The notes: generated from the letters alone by a model not told the origin. DNA of 64,000 bases from Klebsiella oxytoca NBRC 105695 (GCF_001598695.1 NZ_BCZK01000005.1:327018-391017), one strand, 5' to 3'. Positions 1-9,465 are shown, counted from the stretch's first letter. A program made the numbers and translations.

Positions 1-41
1 GCAGTTGGGAAGTGGCCGTAGAACAAAATTGAGAGGGAAGT

Positions 42-662
42 ATGAGCCAGTTTTTTTATATCCATCCGGAAAACCCACAGGCGCGGTTGATTAACCAGGC
101 GGTGGACATCGTGCGTAAAGGCGGGGTGATCGTCTATCCAACCGACTCCGGCTACGCCTTAGGCTGCAAAATTGAAGATAAAGGCGCGATGGAGCGGATT
201 TGCCGAATTCGTAATCTGCCAAACGGCCACAACTTTACCCTGATGTGCCGCGATCTGTCCGAGCTGTCGACCTATTCATTCGTCGATAACGTCGCCTTCC
301 GTCTGATTAAAAATAATACGCCGGGTAATTACACCTTTATCCTTAAGGGCACCAAAGAAGTCCCGCGCCGTCTGCTGCAGGATAAGCGTAAAACCATCGG
401 TATGCGCGTACCGTCAAATCCGATTGCCCAGATGTTGCTGGAAACGCTCGGCGAGCCGATGCTTTCCACCTCGTTGATGCTGCCGGGCAGTGATTTTACC
501 GAATCCGACCCGGAAGAGATCAAGGATCGTCTGGAGAAGCAGGTAGACCTGATTATTCACGGCGGCTATCTGGGACAACAGCCGACCACGGTTATCGATC
601 TTACTGAAGACGTACCGGTGGTGGTGCGTGAAGGCGTGGGTGACGTGACGCCGTTCCTGTAA
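42..662 (+). CDS. yciO: YciO, Sua5/YrdC/YciO-family protein
   Basis: The 206-residue protein matches E. coli YciO in length and sequence as I remember it. The YrdC-like RNA-binding fold is recognisable from the N-terminal segment with PTDSGYALGC (about residues 33-42), the loop RIRNLPNGHNFTLMCRD, and the C-terminal GGYLGQQPTTVIDL and VREGVGDV blocks. YrdC/Sua5 relatives make threonylcarbamoyl-AMP for tRNA t6A. YciO itself is a paralogue whose physiological role is not settled, so only the fold is firm. A GAGGG ribosome-binding sequence lies seven bases before the ATG. The bases before position 42 probably belong to the end of the preceding gene (rnm/trpH in E. coli), but too little is present to call it. 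Confidence 0.93.
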   Translation: MSQFFYIHPENPQARLINQAVDIVRKGGVIVYPTDSGYALGCKIEDKGAMERICRIRNLPNGHNFTLMCRDLSELSTYSFVDNVAFRLIKNNTPGNYTFILKGTKEVPRRLLQDKRKTIGMRVPSNPIAQMLLETLGEPMLSTSLMLPGSDFTESDPEEIKDRLEKQVDLIIHGGYLGQQPTTVIDLTEDVPVVVREGVGDVTPFL

Positions 663-1053
663 TGGCCCTGTTTCCAGGGAAGGAAGGGGATACAGCGAAC
701 ACCATCTTGCCGTTTGCTTTATACTGACATTCAGCGCTGCCTGATGTTTTATCCACTTTAAAAGAAGCTATGATGCCGCCTGGCATCTGTCTGCTTGCCA
801 TGCGCCTGCACCGAGGCGCGTGGTAAGTTGTGCTATGTGCGTAATGCAAAGAAGCATTCATCCTCAAGTTCGTGTACCATGTTCGGCCACGCGAGAGGCG
901 TGTCTCTGTTATGTCTGCTGCGGTGACATAAAAAACGACACGAGCCGATGCATCATTTATTTACAGAACAGGGTGTTAGGTTGAATTCTATCCGACTCCC
1001 TGTTTTTCGAAGTATACCAGACGCCTGGGAAGGCGACACCTTAAGGAAGCTCA
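663..1053. other. Intergenic region before rluB, no gene seen
   Basis: About 390 bases between yciO and rluB. E. coli carries yciQ in this neighbourhood; nothing resembling it is present here. Minus-strand open frames in the stretch have no ribosome-binding site or recognisable product. The last part presumably holds the rluB promoter and leader, but I could not settle on a convincing -35/-10 pair. Confidence 0.6.
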
Positions 1054-1941
1054 ATGAGCGAGAAATTACAAAAAGTGCTGGCCCGCGCTGGCCACGGCTC
1101 CCGCCGTGAAATCGAAGCCAAAATCGAAGCTGGCCGCGTCAGCGTCGATGGCAAAATCGCCACCCTTGGCGATCGCGTTGAAATTGTCCCGGGTTTAAAA
1201 ATTCGCATCGACGGTCACCTGATTTCGGTGAAAGAGTCTGCGGAACAGATTTGTCGCGTGCTGGCTTACTATAAGCCGGAAGGCGAACTCTGTACCCGTA
1301 ATGACCCGGAAGGACGTCCGACGGTGTTCGATCGCCTGCCAAAGCTGCGCGGCGCGCGCTGGATTGCCGTTGGCCGACTGGACGTTAATACCTGCGGTCT
1401 GCTGCTGTTTACCACCGACGGTGAGCTGGCGAATCGCCTGATGCACCCGAGCCGCGAAGTGGAACGTGAGTACGCGGTGCGCGTGTTCGGGCAGATCGAT
1501 GATGACAAGCTGCGCCAGCTGGCTCGCGGCGTGCAGCTTGAAGACGGCCCGGCGGCGTTTAAAACTATCAAGTTTACCGGCGGCGAGGGGATCAACCAGT
1601 GGTACAACGTCACCCTTACGGAAGGCCGTAATCGCGAAGTTCGCCGCCTGTGGGAAGCAGTTGGTGTGCAGGTCAGCCGCCTGATCCGCGTGCGCTATGG
1701 CGATATTCTGCTGCCGAAAGGCCTGCCGCGCGGCGGCTATACCGAGCTGGACCTGGCGCAGACCAACTACCTGCGCGAGCTGGTCGAACTTGCGCCGGAA
1801 ACCAGCTCTAAGGTTGCGGTTGAAAAAGACCGTCGCCGTATGAAAGCGAACCAGATCCGCCGTGCGGTTAAGCGCCACAGTCAGATGGGCAATAATAATA
1901 ACAACCGTCGCTCCAGCAGCCGTAATAACGGTAACGGTTAA
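1054..1941 (+). CDS. rluB: RluB, 23S rRNA pseudouridine(2605) synthase
   Basis: RluB converts U2605 in helix 93 of 23S rRNA to pseudouridine. The 295-residue protein has an N-terminal S4 RNA-binding domain (about residues 3-60, with [19 protein letters not shown]) followed by the RsuA/RluB-type catalytic domain. The catalytic aspartate is D110 in [15 protein letters not shown], the position known for E. coli RluB. The motif [15 protein letters not shown] is typical of the family. The tail is a low-complexity Asn/Arg/Ser/Gly stretch after about residue 278. The start is supported by AAGGAAG just upstream. A hairpin terminator follows the stop. Confidence 0.96.
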   Translation: MSEKLQKVLARAGHGSRREIEAKIEAGRVSVDGKIATLGDRVEIVPGLKIRIDGHLISVKESAEQICRVLAYYKPEGELCTRNDPEGRPTVFDRLPKLRGARWIAVGRLDVNTCGLLLFTTDGELANRLMHPSREVEREYAVRVFGQIDDDKLRQLARGVQLEDGPAAFKTIKFTGGEGINQWYNVTLTEGRNREVRRLWEAVGVQVSRLIRVRYGDILLPKGLPRGGYTELDLAQTNYLRELVELAPETSSKVAVEKDRRRMKANQIRRAVKRHSQMGNNNNNRRSSSRNNGNG

Positions 1942-1950
1942 TAATTTCAG

Positions 1951-1980
1951 TTCCGGCGGTTACCGCCGGAATTCTTCCTC
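1951..1980 (+). terminator. Probable rho-independent terminator of rluB
   Basis: TTCCGGCGG-TTA-CCGCCGGAA forms a perfect nine-base-pair stem immediately after rluB and is followed by a T/C-rich run. It separates rluB from the downstream sugar operon. Confidence 0.8.
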
Positions 1981-1981
1981 C

Positions 1982-1997
1982 TGTGACTCCTTTCACA
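1982..1997. promoter_or_regulatory. Perfect CRP (cAMP receptor protein) consensus site
   Basis: TGTGACTCCTTTCACA matches TGTGA-N6-TCACA in all ten conserved positions. It lies 110 bases before the symporter start codon. A -10-like TATACT at 2068-2073 would put the start of transcription near 2080, about 91 bases from the centre of the site, a distance compatible with class I CRP activation. This fits catabolite control of a beta-glucoside operon. Binding is predicted, not shown. Confidence 0.7.
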
Positions 1998-2106
1998 CTT
2001 CTGCATAAAGACAAAAAACAGGAAATCCCCGGACAAATAACGCAAAGCGGTGCGCCAGGCAACGCCATATACTGAGGCCACTGATTACAAAAACAGGTAG
2101 CCTAAA

Positions 2107-3468
2107 ATGGATACAGCAGGAAAACTATCGGCAAGCTATGTGGTTATCGGCGTTAAAGAAAAAATAGGTTATGGCTTTGGTGATTTTGCCTCTAATTTAT
2201 CGTTCGGTTTTGTTTCTCTGTTCTTACTCTTTTTCTATACCAACATTTACGGCATTAGCGCCGTACAGGCGAGCCTGATTTTTGTTATTGCGCGCGTGGT
2301 TGATGCCGCTTTTAATATTCTGATTGGCTTTGCCATCGATAAAACCCACAGCCGTTACGGTAAACTACGCCCGTGGTTGTTATATGGCTCAATTCCGCTC
2401 GGCTTTTTAACGGTGCTCTGCTTTGTGCCATTCGGCGGTGAGGCAAAATTCTATTTTGCGCTGATCTCCTATACCATTTATTGCCTGGCGTATACGGCGG
2501 TGAATACGCCTTATTCGGCGCTGACTAATCGTCTGACCCAGCATGAAGCCTCCCGCTCATCGCTATCGGTATACCGGTTTGTGCTGGCGATTGTTGGCTA
2601 TCTGATTGTTTCCACTACTGCCGATATGCTGATTTCCCCGTTTAGTGATAAGCAACTGGGCTACGTCTTTGCGGTCTCTTGCTTTGCGCTGCTGGCGACC
2701 TTTTTGTTCCTTGCCTGTTTCGGAATGACCAAAGAGCGCGTTGGCGAGGAAGAGGAAACTCCCGCGCCGACGCTGCGGGAAATGTTGAAGGCGGTGGCAG
2801 GCAATGCGCCGCTTATTAACCTCTCGATGTTTACCGTCTTTTTTTATATTGCCTATACCGTGTGGATGGCGATTGCTATTTACTTCATTAAATACATTAT
2901 TGGCAGCGAAGGTTTTACGTCGACCTTCTTTATGATTCAGTCCGCAGCGTATATTGTCGGCACCGTTATTTCGGAAAAAATCATTGCGCTGATAGGTAAA
3001 AAGAAAATGACTTTGGTGGCGCTGTTGATCGGCATTGTCGGCGTACTTATGCAATATTTTATCGCTGGCGACAATATCTGGCTGATTATGACCGGGGTAT
3101 GCTTGTATAGCATTACGCTGGGGATGGGCTTTGTTTCCATGTGGTCAATGATTGCCGATACCGTGGAATATGCCGAGTGGCACCATGGGGTGCGTACCGA
3201 AGGCGCCATCTACGGCTTCTTTAATTTCATCACCAAAATAGCAATGGCTATCGGCGGCGGCTGTGCGGGATGGATGCTGGACTATTATCACTATGACGCG
3301 GGTAACATTACTGCCAGCGCAATTAACGGTATTAACGTACTGATGACGCTATTCCCCGGCGCGATGTTTGCTCTCAGCGCCATATTTGTCGCGTGCTATT
3401 CGCTGGATGAAAAAACCTATCGCGATATTGTGCAAAAAATCAGCCTGCGTAAACAGAACGCGCTTTAA
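2107..3468 (+). CDS. GPH-family sugar:cation symporter
   Basis: A 453-residue polytopic membrane protein of the glycoside-pentoside-hexuronide (GPH) family within the MFS fold, related to MelB, YicJ and UidB. Signatures are the first helices with FGFVSLFLLFFYTNIYG, the loop DKTHSRYGKLRPWLL between helices 2 and 3, and MWSMIADTVEYAEWHHGVR in the second half. About twelve hydrophobic segments are visible. It presumably brings in a beta-glucoside or related oligosaccharide with a cation, for hydrolysis by the GH3 enzyme encoded 18 bases downstream. The substrate cannot be read from sequence. The gene is headed by a perfect CRP site and has no counterpart at this position in E. coli K-12. Confidence 0.88.
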   Translation: MDTAGKLSASYVVIGVKEKIGYGFGDFASNLSFGFVSLFLLFFYTNIYGISAVQASLIFVIARVVDAAFNILIGFAIDKTHSRYGKLRPWLLYGSIPLGFLTVLCFVPFGGEAKFYFALISYTIYCLAYTAVNTPYSALTNRLTQHEASRSSLSVYRFVLAIVGYLIVSTTADMLISPFSDKQLGYVFAVSCFALLATFLFLACFGMTKERVGEEEETPAPTLREMLKAVAGNAPLINLSMFTVFFYIAYTVWMAIAIYFIKYIIGSEGFTSTFFMIQSAAYIVGTVISEKIIALIGKKKMTLVALLIGIVGVLMQYFIAGDNIWLIMTGVCLYSITLGMGFVSMWSMIADTVEYAEWHHGVRTEGAIYGFFNFITKIAMAIGGGCAGWMLDYYHYDAGNITASAINGINVLMTLFPGAMFALSAIFVACYSLDEKTYRDIVQKISLRKQNAL

Positions 3469-3486
3469 CCTCAGGGAGCCAGAGAG

Positions 3487-5835
3487 ATGAATAACGATTT
3501 TAATACCACCCTCGCCGCGATGAGCATCGAAGATAAAGTGGCGCTACTGACCGGCAGCGGCCTGTGGCGTACCGCGTCGCTGCCGCAGCACGGTATCGAA
3601 GATATCATTATGACCGACGGTACCTATGGCGTTCGCTACAGCAGCGCGCAGATTGATGGCCGGGAAAAGTGGAGCATGGATGATTTTATTTCGGTCATCA
3701 CCCAAACAGCAGACCAGGCCAGCGCGGAAGAACCTACCGCGAAAGGGGGAAGCGAGGCGCTCTTCAGTACGTCGCTCCCGGCGACCTGCTTTCCTAACGG
3801 TTCCAGCCTGGCCTGCAGTTGGGACGTTGAACTGGTGCATCAGATGGGGCAGGCGCTGGGAAGAGAGTGCCAGCATATGGGGGTTGGGATTCTGCTCGGA
3901 CCGGGCATTAACATCCGCCGTACGCCGCTGGCTGGTCGAGGCTATGAATATTATGCCGAAGACCCGGTGGTCAGCGGCGACATTGCTGCTGCGCTGATCA
4001 ACGGTCTGCAGCAGGAGGGCGTCGGCGCCAGCCTGAAACACTTTGCGGCGAACAACTCCGAGTACCGTCGTACGGAAATGGATTCGATCATTGAAGAACG
4101 GGCGCTGCGGGAAATCTACCTGGCGGGTTTCCAGCGGGCGATTACAAAATCCCAGCCGTGGACGGTCATGTCTTCGTACAATCGTCTTAACGGCGTACAA
4201 ACTTCGCAGGATCCGTTTTTACTCACTCAGGTATTGCGCGATGAGTGGGGATATGACGGCCTGGTCATGTCCGACTGGTACGGTATTAAAGATCGCCCGG
4301 CATCGCTGATGGCGGGTAACGATCTGGCGATGCCGGAAACCCGCCGCGATAAACAAACTCTGCTGGCGGCTATTGAATCCGCAGAGGTGCCGATGGCGGT
4401 GGTAGACCGCGCCTGTCTACGCATGCTGAAACTGCTCGACAAGGTTCAGCGCCATCGCCGCCCGGAAACGCGAGCCGATTTCCCGGCGCACCACGCGCTG
4501 GCGCAGCGCCTGGCCGGCGAATCCATTGTCTTGCTGAAAAACGAAGATAGACTGCTGCCGCTGCATCCGGAGAAAACACCGCGTATTGCGGTGTTGGGTA
4601 AACCAGCCCAGGAGCCGGTGATCCAGGGGTCCGGATGCGCGACAACGGTGCCGTATCTGCTCGACCGCCCGCTGGATGAAATTTTCGATCTCGCCGGGGA
4701 CGATTTTAGCGTCTCATGGGCCGTAGGCGCGCCGGACGATCTGCGCAGCGATGAACAGGCGCTGGCGCAGGCCTGCCGGGTCGCTCAGGAAGCTGACGTG
4801 GCGGTGATTTTCGTCAGTACCGCCGTGGGTGAAGATGGTGAAAATGGCGATCGTCAGGATCTGAATATTCTGCCGGTGCATGAACGGTTGATTCGCGAAG
4901 TGGCGGCAGTCCAGCCGAATATCGTAGTGGTGCTGGCAAATAGCGATGCGGTGGTGATGCCGTGGCTTGGCGAGTGCAAGGCGCTGCTGGAAACGTTTTT
5001 TGCCGGACAAGGAATGGGGCGCGCGGTTGCGGAAATCCTCTTCGGCCAGCGCAACCCTTGCGGTAAATTGACGGTGACGGTGCCCAATACGCTGGAGGAA
5101 ACGCCGGCCTGGCTGCACTATCCGGGCGAAAACCTGCGCCATCATTACGGAGAAGGGCTTTTTGTCGGCTATCGCTATTACGACAAGCGTTGTCTGACGC
5201 CGCAGTTTCCCTTCGGTTTTGGCTTAAGTTATACCCGGTTTGCTTACGATAATATTGCGCTCTCAGCCTCCCGTGTAGGCGCAAGCGAGACGCTTACCGT
5301 TTCGTTCGATCTGACCAACTGCGGAGAGTATGCAGGCAAGGAGATAGTTCAGCTGTACGTGAGCGCGCCTCAGGGAGAGCTGATTCGCGAAGTGCAGTCA
5401 TTAAAAGCCTTCAGTAAAGTGGCGCTGGCCGCAGGGGAGTGCCGCCGGGTCAGCCTGCAGCTGCCCATCGGCGACCTGGCCTGCTATCATCCTGGCCTCG
5501 GCGACTGGGTCGTGACGCCGGGGCTCTGGCAGATCCGAGTCGGCGGCTCATCGCGGGATCTGCCGCTGACGGCGGAAATCGAAGTGGACTGCCCGCAGCG
5601 GTACGTCCCGCTTCGCGATGATAATTCGCTGCAGCAGCTGATTCAGCAGCCGGAAGCTTTTGCCCGGGTAGTCAAGTTGATTGCCGATAAGAGCCAGATG
5701 CCTGCGGAACAGGTCCGTGAAAAACTGATCCGCCTGGCGCCGGATTTGTTCTGCGGGCTGCTGATTGCGCTGACCGAGTTTCTGGCGCTGGATATTGAGC
5801 GCGACGAACTTAACGCCGTGCTGACAGGGCGCTGA
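3487..5835 (+). CDS. Family GH3 beta-glucosidase, cytoplasmic
   Basis: The 782-residue enzyme is a glycoside hydrolase family 3 protein. The N-terminal barrel carries LKHFAANNSE (about 183-192) and the nucleophile motif GLVMSDWYG with D263 as the likely catalytic aspartate. The second alpha/beta domain follows (about 335-590). A fibronectin-III-like domain is recognised by GKEIVQLYVSAPQGEL and LKAFSKVALAAGE. The last hundred or so residues form an extra tail. I see no signal peptide, so the enzyme should work in the cytoplasm on sugar delivered by the adjacent GPH symporter. GH3 members release terminal beta-linked glucose, xylose or related residues; beta-glucosidase is the most likely activity, but the exact glycoside is unknown. 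An AGGGAGCCAGAGAG ribosome-binding region precedes the ATG. Confidence 0.9.
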   Translation: MNNDFNTTLAAMSIEDKVALLTGSGLWRTASLPQHGIEDIIMTDGTYGVRYSSAQIDGREKWSMDDFISVITQTADQASAEEPTAKGGSEALFSTSLPATCFPNGSSLACSWDVELVHQMGQALGRECQHMGVGILLGPGINIRRTPLAGRGYEYYAEDPVVSGDIAAALINGLQQEGVGASLKHFAANNSEYRRTEMDSIIEERALREIYLAGFQRAITKSQPWTVMSSYNRLNGVQTSQDPFLLTQVLRDEWGYDGLVMSDWYGIKDRPASLMAGNDLAMPETRRDKQTLLAAIESAEVPMAVVDRACLRMLKLLDKVQRHRRPETRADFPAHHALAQRLAGESIVLLKNEDRLLPLHPEKTPRIAVLGKPAQEPVIQGSGCATTVPYLLDRPLDEIFDLAGDDFSVSWAVGAPDDLRSDEQALAQACRVAQEADVAVIFVSTAVGEDGENGDRQDLNILPVHERLIREVAAVQPNIVVVLANSDAVVMPWLGECKALLETFFAGQGMGRAVAEILFGQRNPCGKLTVTVPNTLEETPAWLHYPGENLRHHYGEGLFVGYRYYDKRCLTPQFPFGFGLSYTRFAYDNIALSASRVGASETLTVSFDLTNCGEYAGKEIVQLYVSAPQGELIREVQSLKAFSKVALAAGECRRVSLQLPIGDLACYHPGLGDWVVTPGLWQIRVGGSSRDLPLTAEIEVDCPQRYVPLRDDNSLQQLIQQPEAFARVVKLIADKSQMPAEQVREKLIRLAPDLFCGLLIALTEFLALDIERDELNAVLTGR

Positions 5836-5861
5836 TCGTTGCCAATGACAGGAGAGTGCGC

Positions 5862-6836
5862 ATGTTTCCTTTTTCAGTGACTCACCCCGGTTCGCTCACG
5901 CAGAGCGGACGACAGACGGCGAACAGCGGCTACGAGCTGATTGCCTTCGATGCCGAGAAGCTGAACGTGTTTGCCGCGGAGGTTCGCTACTGCGAGCCGC
6001 ACTGGCATCCGGCTCCTGAGCTGATTACCGTACTGGCAGGGCGGTTTACGCTCGCCGTCGGCCAGCAGAGCCTGGAGCTGGCGCAGGGGGACATGCTGTA
6101 CATCAATGCGGAAGAGGTTCATTCCCTCAACGCGGAGGCGGCGGGCAGCCAACTGGTCACCGTTCAGTTTTCGCCCGGCCTGTTTGACGAACTTCACCCC
6201 TCGCCGCAGCTGGAATGGAGTACCTGCGGACGATCTTACACTGCGGCGGACAGTGAAGTGCATCAGCGGCTGGCGGGGTTACTGAAACAGCTGATCGACA
6301 ACCCTGCGCCGTTTCAGCGTATCGCCGCCATTTATCTGTTACTGGATGCGTTAGTCTCTGCTGGCAAGCCGACGCAGCGCGGCGAAAGTTCGCTGCGCGA
6401 CGAGGCGATGATCAAAAAAGGCATAGATTTTATCAATCAACACTTTGACCAGCCGCTGACGCTGAGCGAGGTCGCCTGCCATAGCGGGATGAGCTACTCC
6501 TGGTTTTCGCGGCTGTTTAAAAAGGTGAGTCGCTATAATTTTAAAGAGTATCTGACGCTGGTGCGGCTAAACAAAGCCCGCACGCTGTTGCGCGATACCC
6601 GTACGCCGATTACCGAGATTAGCCACAGCTGCGGATTTCAGGAGCATAAATACCTGATTGCCGCCTTTAATAAATACTGCGGCGTTACGCCGACCGAATA
6701 TCGCAAGCGCTTCGTTTCACGGCAAAATATTGTCGAAAGCGAACTGGCTCCGGGGGAGGATTGCCTGTGTCTGCCGCTCAACCATGCGCTGCTTGAGCGG
6801 CTGGTGGCTAGTAGTCGATCCCCATCTGCGCTTTGA
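5862..6836 (+). CDS. AraC-family regulator of the beta-glucoside operon
   Basis: This 324-residue protein has a cupin-like sensor domain (about residues 15-110, including HWHPAPELITVLAGRF) and a C-terminal AraC double helix-turn-helix (about 185-285, with MSYSWFSRLFKKVSRYNFKEY and ISHSCGFQEHKYLIAAFNKYCG). I place the start at ATG 5862, seven bases after AGGAG, rather than at the in-frame GTG 5856. It follows the GH3 gene by 26 bases, so it is probably the third gene of the operon and its local, sugar-responsive regulator. Its last nine codons overlap the 3' end of the convergent btuR gene. Confidence 0.88.
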   Translation: MFPFSVTHPGSLTQSGRQTANSGYELIAFDAEKLNVFAAEVRYCEPHWHPAPELITVLAGRFTLAVGQQSLELAQGDMLYINAEEVHSLNAEAAGSQLVTVQFSPGLFDELHPSPQLEWSTCGRSYTAADSEVHQRLAGLLKQLIDNPAPFQRIAAIYLLLDALVSAGKPTQRGESSLRDEAMIKKGIDFINQHFDQPLTLSEVACHSGMSYSWFSRLFKKVSRYNFKEYLTLVRLNKARTLLRDTRTPITEISHSCGFQEHKYLIAAFNKYCGVTPTEYRKRFVSRQNIVESELAPGEDCLCLPLNHALLERLVASSRSPSAL

Positions 6837-7398
6837 TACCGGCATCAAACGCGTGTTTCACCGGACGTAGTTCGCTGACGGTATCGGCCAGTTCGGTAAT
6901 TTCACGGTGGCAGCCGCGTCCGGTAATAATCACCGTCTGCTGCGCCGGACGGTTGCGTAACGCGGTAAGCACCTCTTCCAGCGGCAGATAGTCGTAGGCC
7001 ACCATATAGGTGAGCTCGTCCAGTAAAACGAGATCGAGGCTTTCATCGGCCAGCATGCGGCGCCCGTGCTCCCAGACCGCGAGGCAGGCGGCGGTATCGC
7101 TTTCGCGATCCTGCGTATTCCAGGTAAAACCGGTCGCCATCACCTGAAACTCGACGCCGTGGGGTTCGAGCAGATTGCGCTCGCCGTTCGGCCAGGTGCC
7201 TTTAATAAACTGCACGACGCCAGCTTTCTTACCGTGCCCGACGGCGCGGGTGACCGTACCGAAGGCGGCAGTCGTTTTACCCTTACCGTTGCCGGTAAAA
7301 ACGATCACGATACCGCGCTCTTCCTGCGCGGCGGCGACGCGAGCGTCAACTTTGTCTTTTACCCGCTGCTGGCGTTCGCGGTGGCGTTCATCACTCAT
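6808..7398 (-). CDS. btuR: BtuR/CobA corrinoid adenosyltransferase
   Basis: The 196-residue enzyme transfers the adenosyl group of ATP to cob(I)alamin or cob(I)yrinic acid diamide, giving the coenzyme B12 form. The P-loop GNGKGKTTAAFG (about residues 36-47), FIKGTWPNGE, and VLLDELTYMVAYDYL are typical of the CobA/BtuR type. The start codon overlaps the stop of yciK (ATGA), so the two genes are translationally coupled. The stop codon lies inside the end of the convergent AraC gene, giving a 29-base overlap. Confidence 0.96.
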   Translation of the reverse strand: MSDERHRERQQRVKDKVDARVAAAQEERGIVIVFTGNGKGKTTAAFGTVTRAVGHGKKAGVVQFIKGTWPNGERNLLEPHGVEFQVMATGFTWNTQDRESDTAACLAVWEHGRRMLADESLDLVLLDELTYMVAYDYLPLEEVLTALRNRPAQQTVIITGRGCHREITELADTVSELRPVKHAFDAGIKAQMGIDY

Positions 7399-8156
7399 TG
7401 TGCGATTCCTGGTTTGCGGCCCGGCTGGGCGTCAAAAGTCATTCCCGTCTTACGACGACTGTCGTCGCCCATCAGCCACAGGTATACCGGCATGATATCA
7501 GCGGGGGTTTTCAATTTTTGCGGATCTTCCGTCGGGAACGCATTGGCGCGCATTTTGGTGCGGGTGCCGCCTGGGTTAATGCAGTTGACCCGCAGATGGC
7601 GGTTCTGATACTCCTCGGCCAGCACCTGCATCATGCCTTCGGTAGCAAATTTCGACGCGGCGTAAGCGCCCCAGTTCGCACGTCCCTGGCGGCCGACGCT
7701 GGAGGAGGTAAAGACCAGCGAACCCGATTCGGATTTGAGTAATAAAGGAAGCAGGGCCTGGGTGAGCATAAAGGTGCCGTTCACGTTCACCTGCATCACC
7801 TGCTGCCACACTTCCGGCTTTTGTTGATCCATCGGGCAAACGTCGCCCAGCAGACCCGCGTTATGTAGCACTCCGTCGAGGCGCGGGTAGTGGATGGCTA
7901 TTTTCTGCGCCAGCTGCTGGCACTCCTGCGGCGTGCAGGTTAACAGGTCGAGAGTAAACCAGCTGGCGGGAATGCCGCCAGCCTGCTCAATCTCTTGCGC
8001 GACGCCGCGCAGTTTCTCTTCATTGCGTCCGACCAGAATAACGCTGGCGCTATAGCGGGAATAGGTCAGGGCGGCTTCACGGCCAATGCCGTCGCTGGCG
8101 CCAGTAACCAGGATGATGCGGTCCTGTAACAGGTGACGTTGCGGTTGATAGTGCAC
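7395..8156 (-). CDS. yciK: YciK, short-chain dehydrogenase/reductase
   Basis: A 253-residue SDR-family oxidoreductase. The N-terminal dinucleotide-binding motif is TGASDGIG (about residues 18-25). NAG appears in VLHNAGLLG, and the catalytic triad is represented by the serine in VFTSSSVGRQ and the YAASK pair. The C-terminal PGGTRTKMRANAFP agrees with E. coli YciK. The physiological substrate is unknown. It is the first gene of a yciK-btuR pair on the minus strand and diverges from sohB. Confidence 0.93.
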   Translation of the reverse strand: MHYQPQRHLLQDRIILVTGASDGIGREAALTYSRYSASVILVGRNEEKLRGVAQEIEQAGGIPASWFTLDLLTCTPQECQQLAQKIAIHYPRLDGVLHNAGLLGDVCPMDQQKPEVWQQVMQVNVNGTFMLTQALLPLLLKSESGSLVFTSSSVGRQGRANWGAYAASKFATEGMMQVLAEEYQNRHLRVNCINPGGTRTKMRANAFPTEDPQKLKTPADIMPVYLWLMGDDSRRKTGMTFDAQPGRKPGIAQ

Positions 8157-8410
8157 GGCGACTCCTCGGGCGATCTGCTGACGATCGCGCTTGCTGTTCG
8201 GTATCTCACTTTTGCGCTTTATGCCTGAAAGCGCCCGCTAATGCAATCGGCGAAGCGGAAACTCTTCGCGGAATTAATATCTTGCAACGATTTCATCGTC
8301 GCTGAAAAAAACAGGAAGGCGCCTCGCACGCGACACAAAGCACAAAGACTTCTCGCCGACGGCTGATGTACACTGTGCGCCAACGTCAGTGGTTTACACA
8401 AGGTGAAAAC

Positions 8411-9457
8411 GTGGAATTAGTTGCTCAATATGGCCTGTTTTTGGCCAAAATCGCGACCATCGTTGTCGCAATTGCGGTTATCGTCGCCATTATTGTTAAC
8501 CTGACTCAGCGCAAAAAACAGCGCGGCGAGCTGCGGGTAACCAATCTTAGCGAGCAATATAAGGAGATGAAGGAAGAGCTGGCGGTTTCGTTGCTCGATG
8601 CGCCGCAGCAGAAGCTGTGGCATAAAGCGCAAAAGAAAAAGCTTAAGCAGGAAGCTAAGGCGTCTAAGGCGCGGGCGAAGCTGGGAACGCCTGAGCCGGA
8701 CGCCAAACCGCGCGTCTGGGTGATCGATTTTAAAGGCAGCATGGATGCGCATGAAGTCAGCAGTCTGCGCGAAGAGATCACCGCGGTCCTGGCGGCGGCA
8801 AAGGCGCGCGATCAGGTGGTCATTCGCCTCGAAAGCCCCGGCGGCGTGGTTCACGGCTATGGTCTTGCCGCTTCACAGCTGCAGCGTCTGCGCGACAAAC
8901 AGATCCCGCTAACGGTGGCGGTAGATAAAGTCGCGGCCAGCGGAGGTTATATGATGGCCTGCGTGGCGAACAGAATCGTCTGTGCGCCGTTTGCTATCCT
9001 TGGCTCTATTGGCGTCGTCGCGCAAATCCCGAACCTTCATCGCTTCCTGAAGAATAAAGATATCGATATTGAGCTGCATACGGCAGGCCAGTACAAACGT
9101 ACCCTGACGATGCTGGGCGAAAATACCGAAGAAGGGCGTCAGAAGTTCCGCGAAGACCTCAACGATACCCATCGACTGTTCAAAGATTTTGTTCACCAGA
9201 TGCGTCCCGAACTCGATATTGAACAGGTAGCCACTGGCGAACATTGGTACGGCGTTCAGGCGCTGGAGAAGGGGCTTGTGGATGCGGTGGAAACCAGCGA
9301 TGAGCTACTGTTGGGTCTGATGGATAAACACGAGGTGATCGGCGTGCGCTATCAGCAGCGTAAGAAAATGCTCGATCGTTTTACCGGTAGCGCCGCGGAA
9401 AGCGCTGATAAACTCCTGCTACGCTGGTGGCAGCGCGGGCAAAAACCGCTGATGTAA
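8411..9457 (+). CDS. sohB: SohB, inner-membrane S49-family serine protease
   Basis: SohB is a membrane-anchored peptidase of the SppA (S49) family; extra copies suppress loss of the periplasmic protease DegP in E. coli. I choose GTG 8411, read as Met-Glu-Leu-Val, because it matches the E. coli N-terminus and follows AGGTG. The upstream ATG at 8366 would add 15 unrelated residues. The 348-residue product has one N-terminal membrane helix (about 8-30), a charged linker (35-100), and the protease domain. The nucleophile is probably S177 in DKVAASGGYMM and the general base K229 in HTAGQYKRTL. A strong UUCG-loop terminator follows the stop. Confidence 0.95.
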   Translation: MELVAQYGLFLAKIATIVVAIAVIVAIIVNLTQRKKQRGELRVTNLSEQYKEMKEELAVSLLDAPQQKLWHKAQKKKLKQEAKASKARAKLGTPEPDAKPRVWVIDFKGSMDAHEVSSLREEITAVLAAAKARDQVVIRLESPGGVVHGYGLAASQLQRLRDKQIPLTVAVDKVAASGGYMMACVANRIVCAPFAILGSIGVVAQIPNLHRFLKNKDIDIELHTAGQYKRTLTMLGENTEEGRQKFREDLNDTHRLFKDFVHQMRPELDIEQVATGEHWYGVQALEKGLVDAVETSDELLLGLMDKHEVIGVRYQQRKKMLDRFTGSAAESADKLLLRWWQRGQKPLM

Positions 9458-9465
9458 TCCAGACA

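Noticed and set aside
1195..1878. 227-codon open frame on the minus strand
   Set aside because: Antisense to rluB. Composition (Ala, Arg, Gln rich) is typical of shadows of GC-rich genes.
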